Source of the DNA: Myxococcaceae bacterium
GTDB lineage: Bacteria; Myxococcota_A; Polyangia; Polyangiales; Ga0077539
NCBI GenBank assembly: GCA_004297725.1
Contig: SCUS01000059.1
Coordinates: 1 to 64,000, forward strand
Reading direction: 5' to 3'
Length of the DNA stretch: 64,000 nucleotides
Shown: one piece after another, positions 18,310 through 26,897 of the stretch
Numbering within the stretch: position 1 is the stretch's first letter
How the letters are laid out: each line of letters opens with the position of its first letter
Notes under the pieces: generated by a model
The model's input: only the letters and a program-made list of their open reading frames with translations
Told to the model about the DNA's origin: nothing
The model's database searches: none
Made by a program: the position numbers and the translations under genes

Positions 18310-20945
18310 GACCCCTCGCTCCCCCCGCGAGGGTCGACCCCGCTCGCCCGCAGCTTCGCCTCCAGCTTCTTGGCCGTGGTGATGTCCAGGAAGGTGATCA
18401 CGACGCCATCGATCCGGTTGTCCAGGGTGCGATAAGGCATGATGCGCACGGTGAACCACCGATCGTCGCGGGTGGTGACCGCCTTCTCCCTGGGCGCCAG
18501 CGTGCGCAGCACCTCCTGCGCATCGGCGACCAGCTCGGGGTAGTTCAGGTCGGTGACGAGGTCGGTGATGGGGCGCCCGGTATCGCTGGGGATCAGCTTG
18601 ATGATCGAAGTGATGGGCGAGGTGAAGCGCCGCACGTTGAGCGCGTCGTCCAGGAAGAGCGTGGCGATGTCGGTGCTGTTGAGGAGGTTCTTCATGTCGT
18701 TGTTGGCGCGCGAGAGCTCGTCCACCTTCGCCTGCAGCTCGTGATTGACCGTCTGCAGCTCCTCGTTCATCGACTGCATCTCCTCCTTCGAAGTGGTCAA
18801 CTCCTCGTTCGTGGATTGGAGTTCTTCGTTGGTCGACTGCAGCTCCTCGTTGGCAGACCTGAGCTCCTCCTGCGAGGTCTGCATCTCCTCGCGGGTGGAC
18901 TGAAGCTCCTCGCGGGTGCGGTCGAACTCCCGCGCCATCTCCGTCAGGCGGCGGCGCCCGCCGGGGGTGGAGCGCCCGGGCTTGTCCGGCGCTCGCTCCT
19001 CCTGGCGCACCACGTCCGTGAAGACCACCAGCACCATCCCCCGCAGCCCGTCGGGCTCGGCGAGCGGATGGACCGTGACGTCCACGAGCTGCGTTCCGCC
19101 GTTGGTCCCCACCTTCACGTCACGCGTGGTGCTGGGCGCGCCGAGCCTCACCGCTCTGTTGAAGACTTCATTCAACGCGTAGCTCAACCCCGGGCGGGCC
19201 ATGGCGAAGATGTTCCAGTTGGCATGGCCCGCGGCGGGCTCCAGGTACTTGCCTGTCTTCCCGCTGATGTAGAGGATGTCGCCCTTCTCGCCCGTCAGCA
19301 CGACCGCGGGCGCGTAGCGCTGGAGAATCAGCCGGTCGGTCAGCGACTGGAGGCTGGCGGTAGAGAGCGCCTTCTGGCGTGGGATCGTCGCGTCGCCCGC
19401 CCGGCCGAACGTCGGGGGAAACTCGGCGATCTCCGTCCGTCGGCGCGCGGCGCCCGTCCGTCGGTATAGGTGCGTCTTGCCGGGGAGGGCGACGAAGAGA
19501 TCCGTCTCCGCGCCGACGGTCTCCGAGCTCCCCAGCATCAGGATGCCTCCGGGATTCAAGCTGTAGTGGAAGAGCGGCACGATCTTCTTCTGCAGCTCCG
19601 CGTCCATGTAGATGAGCAGGTTTCGACACGTCAGCAGGTCGAGCCTGGTGAAGGGCGGGTCCATCACGAGGTTCTGGGTCGCGAAGATCACCATCTCGCG
19701 AATCTCCTTGCCGACCCGGTAGCCGTTTTCATCCTGCCTGAAGAACCGGGCGAGGCGCGCCTCCGACACGTCGGCGGCGATGTTGGCCGGATAGACGCCC
19801 AGCCTCGCCTTGTCGATAGCGTCCTTGTCGAGATCCGTCGCGAAGATCTGAAGCGAGATGTCCCTGGCAGGCTTGATCTTCTCCACTGCTTCTTTGAAGA
19901 CCATCGCCAGCGAGTAGGCCTCTTCCCCCGTCGAGCAGCCCGCGGTCCAGGCCCGGAGCACGCCCCCCTCGGGGTGGGATTCCAGCAGCGCTGGCAGCGC
20001 CTGGTCTCGCAGCTGCTCCCACGCCGCGGGGTCTCGGAAGAAGCTGGTGACTCCGATCAGCAGCTCCTTGAAGAGGAGCTCGGCCTCTGAGGGATCATCC
20101 CGGAGGTACCGGACGTAATCGGCGATCCGGCTGAGCTGGTGGAGGCCCATGCGCCGCTCGATGCGGCGGTAGATCGTCGCCTTCTTGTATTGCGAGAAGT
20201 CGTGGCCCGTCTGCGCGCGCAGCAGGATGAGGACCTTCTCCACGGCGCCCTGCTCCTTCGGCGCGAGGTCGACCCTTGGCCGCGCCAGCAAGGGGACGTG
20301 GGCGCGGTACGCGACGATCTTGTCGGCCAGCTCTTCGGCCGGCGCGACCACGTCGGCGAGCCCGGAGTCGACGGCGCTGCGGGGCATGCCGTCGAACCTG
20401 GCGGACTTCGGAGCCTGCACGAAGACCGCACCGCCCTTCTCCTTGATGGAGCGGATGCCGAGGGTCCCGTCGGAGCCCATGCCCGAGAGGATGACGCCGA
20501 TGGCGTGCTCGCGCTGATCGTCGGCCAGCGAGCGGAAGAAGAAGTCGATGGGCAGGCGCAGGCCGCGGGGCGCCGCCGGTTGGAGCAGGTGGAGCACGCC
20601 GTGCAGGATCGAGAGGTCCGTGTTGGGCGGGATCACGTAGACATGATTCCGCTCGACCAGCATCTGGTCCTCGATCTGCACCACCGGTATCGGGGTGTTC
20701 CGCTGGAGCAGCTCCACCAGGATGCCCTTGTGCGTCGGGTCGAGGTGCTGAACCACCACGAAGGCCATGCCGCTGGTCACGGGCACCGGCTTCAGAAGCG
20801 ACTCGAGCGCCTCCAGGCCGCCAGCGGACGCGCCGATGCCGACGATGGGAAACCGCGCCTCGCGCGCAGGGCTCGGGGCGGGCACGAGCGGCACGTCGCC
20901 CCGCGGCTTCACGGCCTTCTTGGTCAGCGGCGGCTTCTTCATCAT
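18306..20945 (-). CDS. CheB-CheR-PAS fusion signalling protein
   Basis: 879 residues from ATG 20945 (AAGGT upstream); an earlier frame start at 21011 lacks a binding site. CheB methylesterase domain ~30-215 with the Ser-His-Asp set in GIGASAGGLEAL, VVQHLDPTHKG and LSGMGSDGT. CheR methyltransferase ~235-500 (QYKKATIYRRIERRMG, SAM site RAWTAGCSTGEEAYSLAM). PAS, then a long coiled coil rich in EELQSTNEEL repeats (~650-735) and a C-terminal PAS/PAC. Such proteins couple chemotaxis-like methylation chemistry to a histidine kinase; here the kinase follows with a 4-bp overlap. Confidence 0.92.
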   Translation of the reverse strand: MMKKPPLTKKAVKPRGDVPLVPAPSPAREARFPIVGIGASAGGLEALESLLKPVPVTSGMAFVVVQHLDPTHKGILVELLQRNTPIPVVQIEDQMLVERNHVYVIPPNTDLSILHGVLHLLQPAAPRGLRLPIDFFFRSLADDQREHAIGVILSGMGSDGTLGIRSIKEKGGAVFVQAPKSARFDGMPRSAVDSGLADVVAPAEELADKIVAYRAHVPLLARPRVDLAPKEQGAVEKVLILLRAQTGHDFSQYKKATIYRRIERRMGLHQLSRIADYVRYLRDDPSEAELLFKELLIGVTSFFRDPAAWEQLRDQALPALLESHPEGGVLRAWTAGCSTGEEAYSLAMVFKEAVEKIKPARDISLQIFATDLDKDAIDKARLGVYPANIAADVSEARLARFFRQDENGYRVGKEIREMVIFATQNLVMDPPFTRLDLLTCRNLLIYMDAELQKKIVPLFHYSLNPGGILMLGSSETVGAETDLFVALPGKTHLYRRTGAARRRTEIAEFPPTFGRAGDATIPRQKALSTASLQSLTDRLILQRYAPAVVLTGEKGDILYISGKTGKYLEPAAGHANWNIFAMARPGLSYALNEVFNRAVRLGAPSTTRDVKVGTNGGTQLVDVTVHPLAEPDGLRGMVLVVFTDVVRQEERAPDKPGRSTPGGRRRLTEMAREFDRTREELQSTREEMQTSQEELRSANEELQSTNEELQSTNEELTTSKEEMQSMNEELQTVNHELQAKVDELSRANNDMKNLLNSTDIATLFLDDALNVRRFTSPITSIIKLIPSDTGRPITDLVTDLNYPELVADAQEVLRTLAPREKAVTTRDDRWFTVRIMPYRTLDNRIDGVVITFLDITTAKKLEAKLRASGVDPRGGSEGS

Positions 20946-21048
20946 GGTTGACCTTGTGAGCACCGGCGAGAGCTGAAACCCCTCGGAAAGCATACCCCCA
21001 CTCGGGTGCATCTCTGCACGGGCCAGGCCGAGGGTGTCTGGCGCTGGC

Positions 21049-22257
21049 TCAGTAGACGCGCAGCTCGCCGCGAACGAAGCGATCGGTCAACGAGGCGATC
21101 TTCGACAGGTGCGAACGGACGAGCTCGTCGACCTCCTCGTGCGCCGCGCCGAGGTCTCCGTCGGCGAGGCAGACCTCCACGTGCACCACCTGGGGCTGGT
21201 CGATGGGCCGCCCGATGCAACTGACGAGGCGCACCTGCGCGGCCGTCACGCCGGGCACCGAGCGAACGAGATCCGCGGCCACCTCGTGGGCGAGCACGTT
21301 GTAGAGCTTGCCCACGTGCGACACGGGGTTCTTCCCCGCCACGGCCTCGAGGCTCATCGGCCGGTACGGCGTGATGAGCCCGTTGGCGCGGTTTCCGCGG
21401 CCGACCTGCCCGTCGTCTCCGGCCTCCGCCGAGGTCCCCGTGACCGTCAGGTACGCTCGCCCGTGCTCGACGTCGTCGGCGGCGTTCACCTCGACCGTCA
21501 CCGGCGCGCCCGCCTCGGCGCTGGCCACCGTCTCCAGCTCCCGGAGCACCGCCCGCGTCCGCTCGACGTACGCCGAGAGGTCACGCAGGTGCGCATCGAC
21601 GAACGCGCAGGCGACCGTCAGGTGCAGGGCGCCGCCGCGGCGGATCCCCATCACCTTGATGTCCTCGCCAACCTCCCGGGCGGTCGCCGGGAGCTCACCG
21701 AGCCGCGCGGCGGCGGCGAGCACCACGCGCTCGAGAACGCTGAGCGGCGCGTACCCCACGCCGATCGACGTGTCGTTCGCGAGGGCCACGGGCGCCTGGA
21801 GCCCTCGCTCGAAGAGCCCCAGCAGATCTACCGAGCCGGGGCGAAGGAGCCCGTGGATCTCCACGTGGCGGTCGGCGTCGAGGGCGTGCAGGTGTTGGCG
21901 CAGCCAGGCGCGGCTCCCCTCGACGACGAGCTCCTCGACCGGGAGCCTCTCGCCGCCCACCTCCATGACCGCACGCCCCGAGAGGTAGATCTCGATGGGC
22001 GCCAGGACCTCGCCGCCCCCGAAGGCCGGGCGCGACTGGCCGCCGCGGAGCAGCGCCTTGTCCACGTTGTGGTGCAGGATCGTCCCGTAGCGCTCGAGGT
22101 ACAGACGGCTCAGCGCGGCGCTGAGCGTCTCCGCGAGGGCGTCGCAGATGGTGTCGGGATGACCGATCCCCTTGTGCTCGACGATCTCGACTTCCGAGAC
22201 GATCGACGGGAGCGCGCGCAGTACGAGGCCCACTGTCTCCATCGTATCGCAAGTCAC
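21049..22257 (-). CDS. mat: S-adenosylmethionine synthetase, archaeal type
   Basis: 402 residues from GTG 22257, chosen because a strong AAGGGGGAA ribosome-binding site (22263-22271) lies 6 bases upstream; ATG 22242 is an alternative. Matches the archaeal-type AdoMet synthetase family rather than bacterial Met[96 protein letters not shown] motif and [19 protein letters not shown]. Makes S-adenosylmethionine from methionine and ATP. Length and motifs are intact. Whether a MetK also exists cannot be seen here. Confidence 0.93.
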   Translation of the reverse strand: MTCDTMETVGLVLRALPSIVSEVEIVEHKGIGHPDTICDALAETLSAALSRLYLERYGTILHHNVDKALLRGGQSRPAFGGGEVLAPIEIYLSGRAVMEVGGERLPVEELVVEGSRAWLRQHLHALDADRHVEIHGLLRPGSVDLLGLFERGLQAPVALANDTSIGVGYAPLSVLERVVLAAAARLGELPATAREVGEDIKVMGIRRGGALHLTVACAFVDAHLRDLSAYVERTRAVLRELETVASAEAGAPVTVEVNAADDVEHGRAYLTVTGTSAEAGDDGQVGRGNRANGLITPYRPMSLEAVAGKNPVSHVGKLYNVLAHEVAADLVRSVPGVTAAQVRLVSCIGRPIDQPQVVHVEVCLADGDLGAAHEEVDELVRSHLSKIASLTDRFVRGELRVY

Positions 22258-22340
22258 GCGAGTTCCCCCTTTCACACAGCAGGAAGAGAGGGAGGTCGGC
22301 GGCCTCGATCGGTGGCGTCGTGGGCTCCGCCGCGGTGTCT

Positions 22341-22739
22341 TTACAGCTCCGGCAGCGGGACCTCCACCGCGCGGCCCGCCTCGACGTCGAGGGTGACCTC
22401 GCGGGAGAGCACCCGAGTGTCGCCGACGAGCTCGACCCTCGCCCGCCACCGGCCGGTGGGCAGGGTGGTGGGGGCGTTGACGACGGCGAGCGATCCGCCG
22501 GGCTCGGCGCGGCGCTCGATGCGCCGGTGGATGGCGCCGTCGTCGCCGAGGAGCTCGATGCGCAGGGCGCGCACGTTGAAGCCCATGCGGGAGACGGGGT
22601 GCAGGTCGGCGTGGAGGGTGACGTCGCGCGGGGCGTGGCCGCCGAGCTCGTGGCCCACGACGACGACGCCGAGCACCAGCACCGCGGCGGCGATCACCTT
22701 GCGAACCTGCGGGGGAATGGAGGCCCAGAGCTTCTTCAC
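22341..22739 (-). CDS. Small membrane-anchored protein
   Basis: 132 residues from GTG 22739. One N-terminal membrane helix (VIAAAVLVLGVVVVGHELGG, ~14-34), then ~95 periplasmic residues with a beta-rich pattern (DVTLHADLHPVSRMGFNVRALRIEL, RVLSREVTLDVEAGRAVEVPL). No family recognised. Codon use and GC3 match neighbours. It follows 22771-23442 on the same strand with a 31-bp gap and may share its transcript. Confidence 0.6.
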   Translation of the reverse strand: MKKLWASIPPQVRKVIAAAVLVLGVVVVGHELGGHAPRDVTLHADLHPVSRMGFNVRALRIELLGDDGAIHRRIERRAEPGGSLAVVNAPTTLPTGRWRARVELVGDTRVLSREVTLDVEAGRAVEVPLPEL

Positions 22740-22770
22740 GAGGGGCGCACCGTAGCAGACGGCGCGGGCG

Positions 22771-23442
22771 CTACGAGCCGCGGCGCAACACGAACGCGAG
22801 GAGCAGCAGCGCGGCGAAGGTGGCGGCCCAGACGAGGAGTGCGCGGGCGAGGGTGCGCGGAGACTTCGGCGGCGACGCGGGGAGCTCGATGCGCTTCGCC
22901 TCGAAGGGCCGGAGGACGTAGACCATCACCGCAGGGCCGGTGAGGCGCAGCCGCGGGGGGACGCGCGCGAGCTCGCGGGCGAAGACGCGCGCGACCTCGG
23001 AGCTGGGGTCGAGGTCGACCCCGTCGTCCTGGCCGGGCAGGTCGAGCGCGAAGGCGGCATCGAAGGCGGGCGCGAGGGCGGCGACGAGCTGCGGGCCCCA
23101 ATCGGCGGGCGCCACGAAGCGGGCGCTGCGCTCGTCGGGGGGGAACCACACGAGGTGGTGCGTCACGGCGCGGCCGCGGATGTCTCGGCGCTGCGGGTCG
23201 AGGAAGGTGGTGGCGAGGAAGGCCCGCTCGACGTGGAAGTCGTCGATCCTCCCGGCGACGGTGTGGGGCACGGCCGCGGGGAGGGTCCCGGCGAAGACGC
23301 GCCACTGGATGTTCGCCCACGCGTCGCCCACCCCCACCAGGGGCTTCAGCACGAACACGTAGTTCCAGCACCAGCCGCGCGTGAGCCAGAGCACGCGGGT
23401 GAGGTCGACCTCGATGGTGCAGGTGCTGGGGGGATGGGGCAC
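22771..23442 (-). CDS. Hypothetical protein with C-terminal membrane helix
   Basis: 223 residues from GTG 23442 with GAGGAGT ~6 bases upstream. Soluble N-terminal part (CTIEVDLTRVLWLTRGWCWNY, RIDDFHVERAFLATTFLDPQ, VTHHLVWFPPDERS) and one C-terminal membrane helix (ALLVWAATFAALLLLAFVLRR) with a positive tail, giving a tail-anchored look. Not recognised. Divergent from miaE, 70 bp away. Confidence 0.6.
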   Translation of the reverse strand: MPHPPSTCTIEVDLTRVLWLTRGWCWNYVFVLKPLVGVGDAWANIQWRVFAGTLPAAVPHTVAGRIDDFHVERAFLATTFLDPQRRDIRGRAVTHHLVWFPPDERSARFVAPADWGPQLVAALAPAFDAAFALDLPGQDDGVDLDPSSEVARVFARELARVPPRLRLTGPAVMVYVLRPFEAKRIELPASPPKSPRTLARALLVWAATFAALLLLAFVLRRGS

Positions 23443-23512
23443 GCGTCACTCCTCTCCGGCGACCCCGCAGGATACTCCCGCCCGCCGCGATCGCTGCTAT
23501 CACCGCCCCCCT

Positions 23513-24085
23513 ATGCTGGGACTCGCCACCACCACCGACCCTCGCTGGATCGAGGTCGCGCTCGCCGACCTCGACGCCGTGCTCCTCGACCACCTTCACT
23601 GCGAGCTCAAGGCCGCCTCCAACGCGACCGCGATGGTGACCCGCTACCCGATGCACCCGCGGCTCGCCCGCGAGCTCACGGCCCTCGCCGCCGAGGAGCT
23701 CGGCCACGTCGCGCAGGTCTTCGAGGAGCTCGCTCGCCGCGGCGTCGTGGCCACTCCACCCCCCGAGGACGTCTACGCCCGCTCGCTGCAGCGCGCCCTC
23801 GCGGACAAGCGCTGCGAGCCGCTGCTCGACCGGCTCGCGGTGGCGTCGGTCATCGAGGCGCGGTCGTGCGAGCGCTTCGGGCTGCTCGCGGCGCACGCGC
23901 CCACGGAGGCGATGCGCGGGTGGTACCGCGAGCTCTTCGCGTCGGAGGCGCGGCACCACCGGCTGTTCGCGTCGCTGGCGGAGGAGATCTTCGGGGAGGA
24001 GCGCGCCCGGGAGCGCATCGGGTTCCTGGTGCAGCGCGAGGCGGAGATACTGGCGGGCTCGGCGCTACGGCCGAGGGTTCACTGA
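23513..24085 (+). CDS. miaE: tRNA-(ms2io6A)-hydroxylase
   Basis: 190 residues, the normal MiaE length. Ferritin-like diiron fold: DHLHCELKAASNA supplies E/H ligands, then LAAEELGHVAQVFE (ExxH), VIEARSCERFGLL, and SEARHHRLF (ExxxH). MiaE hydroxylates the isopentenyl group of the modified A37 of tRNAs. Starts at ATG 23513. It ends 12 bp before the convergent HNH gene. Confidence 0.9.
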   Translation: MLGLATTTDPRWIEVALADLDAVLLDHLHCELKAASNATAMVTRYPMHPRLARELTALAAEELGHVAQVFEELARRGVVATPPPEDVYARSLQRALADKRCEPLLDRLAVASVIEARSCERFGLLAAHAPTEAMRGWYRELFASEARHHRLFASLAEEIFGEERARERIGFLVQREAEILAGSALRPRVH

Positions 24086-24097
24086 GGGAGCGTTCAG

Positions 24098-24913
24098 CTA
24101 CGGCCAGGCGAGGGCCTCGGGTGCCGCGGCGAAGAGCTCGTTGAGCTTACCGATCTTTGTATGCTGGCGCTTCATCTCGGCCCAGACCGTCGCATGGCTG
24201 GTGTTGCGAACCGTCTCCGCATGGGCTGCGAGCTCCGACGGCGCGGCCTTGTTGTCACGATCAACGACATAGCTACGGAGGGCGTTGCGGAGGTGATGGA
24301 AGGCGGTTCTGCGCGCCCTCACCAGCACGTCTCGGCGGTTGAGGCCGAGGAGCTCGAGCGTGTACTCGGCGCGGCGACGCTCGCGGCTTCCGAGTGGATG
24401 ACGCTCGACGAAGAGGAACGTCCCAACGAGATCGAGGCTGAAGAACTCCAGCGGGTCATCCACCCGTGGATCGAGCAGCAGCGAATCCCCCGCCGGTGGA
24501 GCGACGACCGGTGCGCCGCTCACGCGCGCCGCCTCGTACTCCGACGTTGTACCGGGCGGAACGAACAGCTTGAAGCGGTTGCCCTTCGGCCCGTTGCACG
24601 GGCCACACGCGAAGAGGAAGTTCTCCCAGTGGAAGGCGAGCTCGGGGTAGAGGCTCTTTGGTCGCACGTGCTCGACCTCGTTGGCGGGCGCGTCCTCGCA
24701 GTACATGCAGCGCTCCACGCCGCTGCACATGCCACGCAGGAGGGTGCGCACCTCACGAAAGGGTGACCGATCGTTGCGAGCGCGAGCGCCGTACATCCTC
24801 GCCGCAGCCTCGACCTGCATCGGGTACGTGCCCGAGCCATCGACCTCGCTCTGGTAGGACTGGAGCCGGGTCAGGGTCGCGACGTCGAGGCCGGGGTCGA
24901 CCACGCGGATCAC
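24098..24913 (-). CDS. ptuB-like: HNH endonuclease of a Septu-like defence pair (PtuB-like)
   Basis: 271 residues. HNH core at ~70-120: CMYC, then EVEHVRPKSLYPELAFHWEN and ACGPCNGPKGN, i.e. two CxxC knuckles around an EH and the NxxxxC-x2-CN...K pattern of retron/Septu-type (TIGR02646-like) nucleases. C-terminal helices ~180-271. GTG start overlaps the ATPase stop (GTGA), the standard order ATPase then HNH. In known Septu systems the ATPase complexes with PtuB, which cleaves nucleic acid on phage infection. Function here inferred from domain pairing. Contains dyad site 6. Confidence 0.83.
   Translation of the reverse strand: MIRVVDPGLDVATLTRLQSYQSEVDGSGTYPMQVEAAARMYGARARNDRSPFREVRTLLRGMCSGVERCMYCEDAPANEVEHVRPKSLYPELAFHWENFLFACGPCNGPKGNRFKLFVPPGTTSEYEAARVSGAPVVAPPAGDSLLLDPRVDDPLEFFSLDLVGTFLFVERHPLGSRERRRAEYTLELLGLNRRDVLVRARRTAFHHLRNALRSYVVDRDNKAAPSELAAHAETVRNTSHATVWAEMKRQHTKIGKLNELFAAAPEALAWP
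24145..24164. other. WTAC-N8-GTAW dyad site 6
   Basis: GCTTAC-N8-GTATGC near the 3' end of the HNH gene, read in the third codon phase (CAT-ACA-AAG-ATC-GGT-AAG on the coding strand), unlike the other sites. This site helps show that the motif does not follow the protein sequence. Confidence 0.65.
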
Positions 24914-26772
24914 GAGGCGTCGCCTGCGATCTCGTCGACGAACGCGGTCGACGGGAGGATCTCACGCAGGGCGAGCTGCTCCGCGCGCTCGTCGTCGCTG
25001 AGCGGCCGTTCGAGCTCCAGGGTGTTGAGCGCCGCGAGACGAGCAAGCTTCACGCGCGACTCGGGCGAGCGGGTGACCCCCTCGCCGAAGACTCCTGTTC
25101 CGTAGGCGTCGATGAGGTCGCCGTAGCGCAGGCGTAGCAGCTCGGTCTCGGTGAGCATCCGCGGCTCATCGTGGGTTCCGGGTGTGGGGAGGAGCAGCAC
25201 CGAGTCGGCGGACTGGCACACGATCGCGCTGTGGGTCGCGACGATGAACTGCACCCGCGGGAAGCGCTTCACGAACCACGGGCCGACGCTCTGCTGCCAG
25301 GTCGGGTGGAGGTGGGCATCGATCTCGTCGATGATCACCACGCCCTCCACGGCGACGGTGAGCTGCTGGTCGTGTTCTGTGAAGAGGTCTTCGGGCGTGC
25401 GGCCGACGGCGAGGTGGCGCAGGAGATCGAGCGCGAGGCTGAGCACCGCGCGGTAGCCGTCGCTCAGGTCGTCGGCGGGCACCTCTGCGCCGTTGGCATC
25501 ACGGAACCACACGCCGTTGGGGTCGACGCGCTCCAGGCGGGCGCCGCCGGGGAGGAGACCGGTCTCGTTGATGAAGCGCTTGACGAGACCCGCCAGCGCG
25601 CCCTCGGGCATCCCCTTGGCGAGACGGAACTCGAGGTCCTTGAGCCAGTCGAGCGCGGCGGAGAGGGCGACGCGCTCGCTGAAGAGCGAGAGGTGCCGGA
25701 GGAGTCGGGCGTGGGCGGAGAACTCGCGCTGGTACTCCGAGTCGCCGCCGGTGAAGCGTCGGAAGGGTCCGTAGGCCGCGGAGAAGCCGTCGTAGGTGTG
25801 GCCGGTCTTGGTGAGCGTCTCGCCGTCGATCTGCCAGCCGAGCGCGGCGTCGGTGGTGCCGACGGTGATCGTGGCGGACGCGTTGGTGCCGCCGAGGGTG
25901 ACCCAGCGGCGCCAGTCCTGGCGGAGGGCGCCGAGCTCGTTGCCGGGTAGGAGCACCGCGGCGATGGCGCGGAGGACGGCGGTCTTGCCGGAGGCGTTGG
26001 GGCCGAGGAGGACGTGCCATCCGGCGCGCGCTGCGGGGAGCGGCCAGTGGAGGCGGGGGAGGGTCTTGATGTTGGCGATGGAGATGCTGGACAGGAGTCC
26101 AGAGACGCCGGGCGGAAGATGGGGAATCGGGGTCGTAGGTCGGAGCAGGGGAGTCGACGAGGTGGACTCGATCTCGGTGAGGTAGCTGTCGTATCCGTTC
26201 AAGACGAGTTGCGCCATCAGGGCGGCGAGAGATTGGAGTTCTTTAGGAGGCGCAGTCGGAGTGTCGGTGCCGACGGTCCCACTAATTTGGACAATCAGGT
26301 GATCCGTAGGATTGACCTTGCCTTCCTTTACGATGAATCCAAAATCCTCGTCTCTTCGTTGATGCGAAAATCCCTTCTGAATACCTCGGAATGCTGCGCG
26401 TTCGATGTACTCTTCTAGCAGCGCTTGGGGATGAGTTCGGTCGGATCGGTCTTTTGGACCAGAGGTTGTAAGTTTGATGTGTTGAGGGAATTCGTCTGGT
26501 GAATAAATAGGATATCCTGCTGAGCTGATATGGCAAACAAGGTCATTTGTCGGATCAAGCGGAACAGTGGGGCGGTTCTTGCGAAATACCGTCACGAGGT
26601 AGGTGCGAGTACCAGCCGTTACGTCGCCACGCTCAGCGAAGTGCTTCCCATCGCTGATACGTACATCCCTCCGATGGGAGAGTAGTCCAGCGACGCCGTG
26701 GTAACTGTTGTCGTCCCGCGCGACGAACAGCACCCTCTTCATCTCCGTCGGGCTCGCGTCGCTCATGCTCAT
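24910..26772 (-). CDS. ptuA-like: AAA/SMC-like ATPase of the Septu-like pair, with unusual N-terminal module
   Basis: 620 residues from ATG 26772 (weak binding site; ATG 26742 possible). C-terminal two-thirds is an OLD/PtuA-type ATPase: Walker A GPNASGKTAVLR (~257), signature DDLSDGYRAVLSLALDLL (~430), Walker B VEGVVIIDEIDAHLHPTWQQ (~468), H-switch FIVATHSAIVCQS. No TOPRIM follows, fitting PtuA. Residues ~10-190 (KRVLFVARDDNSYHGVAGLL, GTRTYLVTVFRKNRPTVPLDP) are not a family I know. The DNA encoding them (~26230-26700) drops to roughly 50% GC while the ATPase part matches the chromosome, suggesting a mosaic gene. Coupled to the HNH gene by GTGA overlap. Confidence 0.8.
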   Translation of the reverse strand: MSMSDASPTEMKRVLFVARDDNSYHGVAGLLSHRRDVRISDGKHFAERGDVTAGTRTYLVTVFRKNRPTVPLDPTNDLVCHISSAGYPIYSPDEFPQHIKLTTSGPKDRSDRTHPQALLEEYIERAAFRGIQKGFSHQRRDEDFGFIVKEGKVNPTDHLIVQISGTVGTDTPTAPPKELQSLAALMAQLVLNGYDSYLTEIESTSSTPLLRPTTPIPHLPPGVSGLLSSISIANIKTLPRLHWPLPAARAGWHVLLGPNASGKTAVLRAIAAVLLPGNELGALRQDWRRWVTLGGTNASATITVGTTDAALGWQIDGETLTKTGHTYDGFSAAYGPFRRFTGGDSEYQREFSAHARLLRHLSLFSERVALSAALDWLKDLEFRLAKGMPEGALAGLVKRFINETGLLPGGARLERVDPNGVWFRDANGAEVPADDLSDGYRAVLSLALDLLRHLAVGRTPEDLFTEHDQQLTVAVEGVVIIDEIDAHLHPTWQQSVGPWFVKRFPRVQFIVATHSAIVCQSADSVLLLPTPGTHDEPRMLTETELLRLRYGDLIDAYGTGVFGEGVTRSPESRVKLARLAALNTLELERPLSDDERAEQLALREILPSTAFVDEIAGDAS

Positions 26773-26804
26773 CGCGTTTGTCTGCTACTCCACCCACGCG
26801 CGAC

Positions 26805-26819
26805 CGTCGAGAATCGACG
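26805..26819. promoter_or_regulatory. Inverted repeat upstream of the ATPase-HNH operon
   Basis: CGTCGA-GAA-TCGACG lies 33 bp upstream of the ATPase start, in the 125-bp gap behind the acyl-CoA dehydrogenase gene. A 6-bp perfect dyad with a 3-bp spacer in promoter position is operator-like; no matching regulator gene is adjacent. Confidence 0.35.
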
Positions 26820-26897
26820 ACCGCCGCGTGGGCGGGCGCGACCCCTCGCTCACGCTCAGGGTCCGTTCGAACACGCCCCTCTCCGTCGCTGTGGCGC

